Source: Pseudoxanthomonas sacheonensis (GTDB lineage: Bacteria; Pseudomonadota; Gammaproteobacteria; Xanthomonadales; Xanthomonadaceae). Taken from it: a stretch of 64,000 nucleotides of DNA. The position numbers and the translations under genes were made by a program. Below, one piece after another: positions 61,462 through 64,000 of the stretch; positions within the stretch are counted from its first letter, which is position 1, and the number at the start of each line of letters is the position of its first letter. The stretch spans positions 1-64,000 of the forward strand of contig NZ_PDWS01000011.1 in the NCBI RefSeq assembly GCF_010093305.1, read 5' to 3'. Below the pieces are notes generated by a model. That model did not search any database, was not told the origin of the DNA, and worked only from the letters and a program-made list of their open reading frames with translations.

Positions 61462-63203
61462 TCGGCCTCGCGGAATTGCATGCCGTGCAGGTGCGCATAC
61501 AGCCCGCCCCTGGCCAACAGCTCTGCGTGCGTGCCCTGCTCCACCAGCTTGCCGTGATCCAGCACCAGCACCTGATCTGCGTGCTCGATGGTGGACAAGC
61601 GGTGGGCGATGACCAGAGTGGTGCGGTCCGGCATCAGTTTCTGCAAAGCGTTCTGCACCAGGCGCTCGGATTCGTTGTCCAGCGCGGCCGTGGCTTCGTC
61701 CAGGATCAGGATCGGCGCATCGCGCAGGATGGCGCGCGCGATGGCCAGGCGCTGGCGCTGCCCGCCGGAAAGCAAGGCGCCGTTCTCGCCGATCTCGGTA
61801 TCCATCTGCTGCGGCAGGCGCTCGATGAATTCCCAGGCATTGGCCGCTTCGGCCGCGGCGCGCAGCTCCGCGTGGCTCGCCTGCGCCCCGTAGGCGATGT
61901 TGGTGCCTATGCTGTCGTCGAACAGCATCACTTTCTGCCCCACCAATGCGATCTGGCGGCGCAGGTCGGCAAGCCTGTATTCGTCCAGAGGCACGCCGTC
62001 CAATGTGACGACACCCGCGGTCGGCTCGTAGAAACGCGGCACCAACCGCACCAGGCTGGTCTTTCCGCTGCCGGAGCGGCCGACGATGGCGGTGATCGTG
62101 CCGGGCCGCGCGGTGAAACTGATATCGCGGAGCACCAATCCGTCGTTGCCCCGGTAGCTCAGGCTCACGCGGTCGAACACCAGCTCGCCCCGCGCGCGGG
62201 TAATAGGGACTTGTCCGCGGTCCTGTTCCTCGGGTGCATCCAGCACTCCGAAAAGACGCTCGGCCGCGGCTACTCCGCGCGATATCTGGGTCTGGATGCT
62301 GGTGATGCGGCGCAAGGAGGGAATGATCGCCATCATCGAAGTCATCAAGGTCACGAACTGACCTGCGTTCAATCTGCCGCCCAGGGCTTCGCGCGTTGCG
62401 ACCCAAACGATGGCCGCCAACGCGAAAGCGGCCAGGAATTGGACTGTGCCCGAAGCGAGCGCACGGGTCGTTTCGACCTTCATGTTCAGGCCGAGGATCC
62501 GGTTGGCAAGCTTGGCGTAACGGGAAGTCTCGATCGCCTGGGCGCCATGCACCTTCACATCCTGTTGCGCCGACAACGACTGCTCGGCGCTATGCGCCAT
62601 CTTGCCCATACCGTCCTGGATGCCGCCGCTGATCTTCCGGTAACGCTTGCCCACGAAGGAAACGATCACGCCTATCAACGGAGCAATGATGATCAGGGCC
62701 AGGGTGACCTTGACGCTCATCTGCAGCATCAGTACGAACATGGCGACGATGGTCAGGCTGTCGGCCACTATGGTCTTCAAGGCGTCGGCGCTGGCCTGGG
62801 TGACCTGTTCGGTATCGAAATTGAGCCGGCTCACCATTATCGGAGTGGCTTCGACATCGAAATGGGAAGAAGGCAACCGGAGGTACTTCGAGAGCACCTG
62901 CTCCCGCAGATCGCGCACCACGCTGCGCCCGGTGCGGGCCATGCCGTAATCCGACACGAAAGTGGCCAGGCTGCGCATCACGAACAGCCCGATGATCGCC
63001 AGCGGCAGGAACGTCGCCATGTACGGTTCGGGTTTCACGAAGCCACGGTTCACCAGCGGGTCCATCAAACGCACGAAACCGTAGCCGGCCGATGCTTCCA
63101 CGGTCATGCCGAGCAGCGCTGCGGCAAGGAACCATTTGTAGCGTCCGGTGTAGCCGAGCAGGCGTTTATAGATAGGCCAGACCGGCGGCAGCGCCTTGTT
63201 CAT
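61458..63203 (-). CDS. msbA: Lipid A export ABC transporter, fused permease/ATPase
   Basis: The 581-residue half-transporter flips lipid A-core across the inner membrane. The N-terminal TM domain (about 20-310) has six hydrophobic segments. The ATPase domain shows Walker [10 protein letters not shown], the signature LSGGQRQR, Walker B ILILDEAT and the switch His in IAHRLS. ATG 63203 overlaps the exbD stop (ATGA). The order exbD-msbA-lpxK is that of xanthomonads. Confidence 0.95.
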   Translation of the reverse strand: MNKALPPVWPIYKRLLGYTGRYKWFLAAALLGMTVEASAGYGFVRLMDPLVNRGFVKPEPYMATFLPLAIIGLFVMRSLATFVSDYGMARTGRSVVRDLREQVLSKYLRLPSSHFDVEATPIMVSRLNFDTEQVTQASADALKTIVADSLTIVAMFVLMLQMSVKVTLALIIIAPLIGVIVSFVGKRYRKISGGIQDGMGKMAHSAEQSLSAQQDVKVHGAQAIETSRYAKLANRILGLNMKVETTRALASGTVQFLAAFALAAIVWVATREALGGRLNAGQFVTLMTSMMAIIPSLRRITSIQTQISRGVAAAERLFGVLDAPEEQDRGQVPITRARGELVFDRVSLSYRGNDGLVLRDISFTARPGTITAIVGRSGSGKTSLVRLVPRFYEPTAGVVTLDGVPLDEYRLADLRRQIALVGQKVMLFDDSIGTNIAYGAQASHAELRAAAEAANAWEFIERLPQQMDTEIGENGALLSGGQRQRLAIARAILRDAPILILDEATAALDNESERLVQNALQKLMPDRTTLVIAHRLSTIEHADQVLVLDHGKLVEQGTHAELLARGGLYAHLHGMQFREAE

Positions 63204-63622
63204 CGCTTCTGCTCCGGCGCGGTGGCGATGGAGATCGTGCGGAAGCCGAGCTGCCCCAGCGCATCGAGCGCGGTCACCACCGCCTGGTGCGGCGTGCGCG
63301 CATCGGCGCGCAGCAGCACCGGGCGGGCGCGGTCGCTGCCTCCGACCGTGGCCAAGGCCTGTTTCAACGCATCGATGTCGGTGCGCAGCACTTCCTGGTC
63401 GCCCACGAAGTAGCGGCCCTCGGCATTGATCAGCACGCTCAACGACCTGGTCTGCTCGGCCGTCGGTTCGCCTTTTGCGTTGGGCAACTGCAGTTGCAGA
63501 GTGGAACGCGCGTCGAAGGTGGTGGTGATCACGAAAAAGATGATCAGCACCAGGATCACGTCGATCAACGGGATCAGGTTGATTTCCGGTTCGTCGTGGG
63601 CGCGGTCGTCGCGGATGCGCAT
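63200..63622 (-). CDS. exbD: Biopolymer transport protein, ExbD family
   Basis: The 140-residue protein has one TM helix (INLIPLIDVILVLIIFFVI) with the proton-carrying Asp at about 21 and a periplasmic domain (about 45-140, LLRADARTPHQAVVTALDAL). With ExbB it forms a proton-driven motor that energises TonB-dependent uptake. ATG 63622 lies 8 bp after the exbB stop. Confidence 0.93.
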   Translation of the reverse strand: MRIRDDRAHDEPEINLIPLIDVILVLIIFFVITTTFDARSTLQLQLPNAKGEPTAEQTRSLSVLINAEGRYFVGDQEVLRTDIDALKQALATVGGSDRARPVLLRADARTPHQAVVTALDALGQLGFRTISIATAPEQKR

Positions 63623-63630
63623 CGGCTGGC

Positions 63631-64000
63631 TCAGCCCAGTGCCGTCGCGGCGGCGGAATCGGCCGAAGCCGCCCGGGTACGCGCGGCGACCACCGCCCTG
63701 GCGTCCAGTGCGTCCAGCAAGGCGGTGGCCTGCTGTTCCATGTCGATCACATAACCGGCCACGCGGCCGCGGAAGTAGCGGTGGAACATCAATGCCGGGA
63801 TCGCCACGATCATGCCGGTGGCCGTGCACACCAGCGCCTTGCCGATGCCGCCGGCCAGCTGGTTCACATCGCCCACGCCATGGTCCAGGATGCCCAGGAA
63901 CATCTGGATCATGCCGACCACGGTGCCCAGCAGACCCAGCAACGGACCTGCGGCGGCGATGGTGCCCAGGGTATTCAGGAACTTCTCCATCCGGTGCACC
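63631..64000 (-). CDS. exbB: MotA/TolQ/ExbB proton channel protein, 5' end outside the window
   Basis: Only the C-terminal part (about 123 residues) is in the window. It has the two long TM helices of the MotA/TolQ/ExbB fold: LGTIAAAGPLLGLLGTVVGM continuing to IQMF, and GIGKALVCTATGMIVAIPAL followed by MFHRYF. The phrase PLLGLLGTV is the family hallmark. It pairs with ExbD downstream. Confidence 0.92.
   Translation of the reverse strand, partial: VHRMEKFLNTLGTIAAAGPLLGLLGTVVGMIQMFLGILDHGVGDVNQLAGGIGKALVCTATGMIVAIPALMFHRYFRGRVAGYVIDMEQQATALLDALDARAVVAARTRAASADSAAATALG

Noticed and set aside
61101..63413. A 770-codon plus-strand open frame opposite lpxK, msbA and exbD
   Set aside because: The minus strand holds three complete known genes with overlapping starts and stops, so this is a shadow.

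Overview
The window looks like chromosomal DNA of a gammaproteobacterium of the Xanthomonadales, most likely a Lysobacter-like member of the Xanthomonadaceae. Three things point there. First, the right end carries the order exbB-exbD-msbA-lpxK-kdsB-(LMW phosphatase)-uvrC-pgsA, followed by tRNA-Gly, tRNA-Cys and tRNA-Leu. Second, there is an Oar-like TonB receptor. Third, the DNA is GC-rich and dense in short palindromic intergenic repeats. No complete insertion sequence, CRISPR array or replication origin was seen.

Layout. 1-3.1 kb: the 5' part of a very large secreted repeat (DUF11-type) protein on the minus strand, built from exact 348-bp units. 3.4-12.7 kb: mixed housekeeping and stress genes: an orphan OmpR-type regulator, a START-like protein, a CHAD protein, a lipase-like hydrolase, a small ribbon-helix-helix protein, msrA, a rifamycin ADP-ribosyltransferase (arr), a membrane-bound XRE regulator, a DHFR-like reductase and a methyltransferase. 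12.7-14.85 kb: an AT-richer accessory patch next to tRNA-Val, with small unknown genes and a DUF2158 gene of only 49 codons. 15.2-20.3 kb: a membrane-anchored glutamate-synthase-like flavoprotein and a PAS/degenerate GGDEF/EAL phosphodiesterase. 20.4-28.8 kb: a fatty-acid or acyl-CoA degradation locus. Its five-gene minus-strand operon (comB-like, enoyl-CoA hydratase/3-hydroxyacyl-CoA dehydrogenase, MaoC and two acyl-CoA dehydrogenases) diverges from a third acyl-CoA dehydrogenase and a quinone oxidoreductase. Two near-identical palindromes flank the divergent promoters.

28.9-45.0 kb is the most coherent block: a set of genes that together could take up and degrade peptidoglycan peptides. The minus-strand arm holds a transglutaminase-like protein, a TonB receptor, a diaminopimelate decarboxylase, a serine hydrolase, a VanX-like D-Ala-D-Ala dipeptidase, a second serine hydrolase and a lipoprotein amidase. 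The divergent plus-strand arm holds an SH3/NlpC-P60 endopeptidase, an L-Ala-D/L-Glu epimerase, a MurR/RpiR regulator, a YkuD-like lipoprotein and a dicarboxylate/amino-acid symporter. 45.2-47.2 kb adds a metal-dependent hydrolase and another serine hydrolase. 47.4-54.3 kb is a polymorphic-toxin locus: a 1640-residue secreted RHS protein with a GHH-type nuclease tip, its SUKH-type immunity gene and a broken, permuted RHS remnant.

54.5-64 kb is core genome: three tRNAs with terminators, then a tightly overlapping operon for phospholipid, DNA repair and lipid A/Kdo functions. The operon runs from exbB, which is cut by the window edge, to pgsA, whose stop codon lies inside the tRNA-Gly gene. At least six families of palindromic repeats (labelled A to G here) sit between genes, and two copies lie at the very 5' ends of lipoprotein genes, where they make the start sites unclear.
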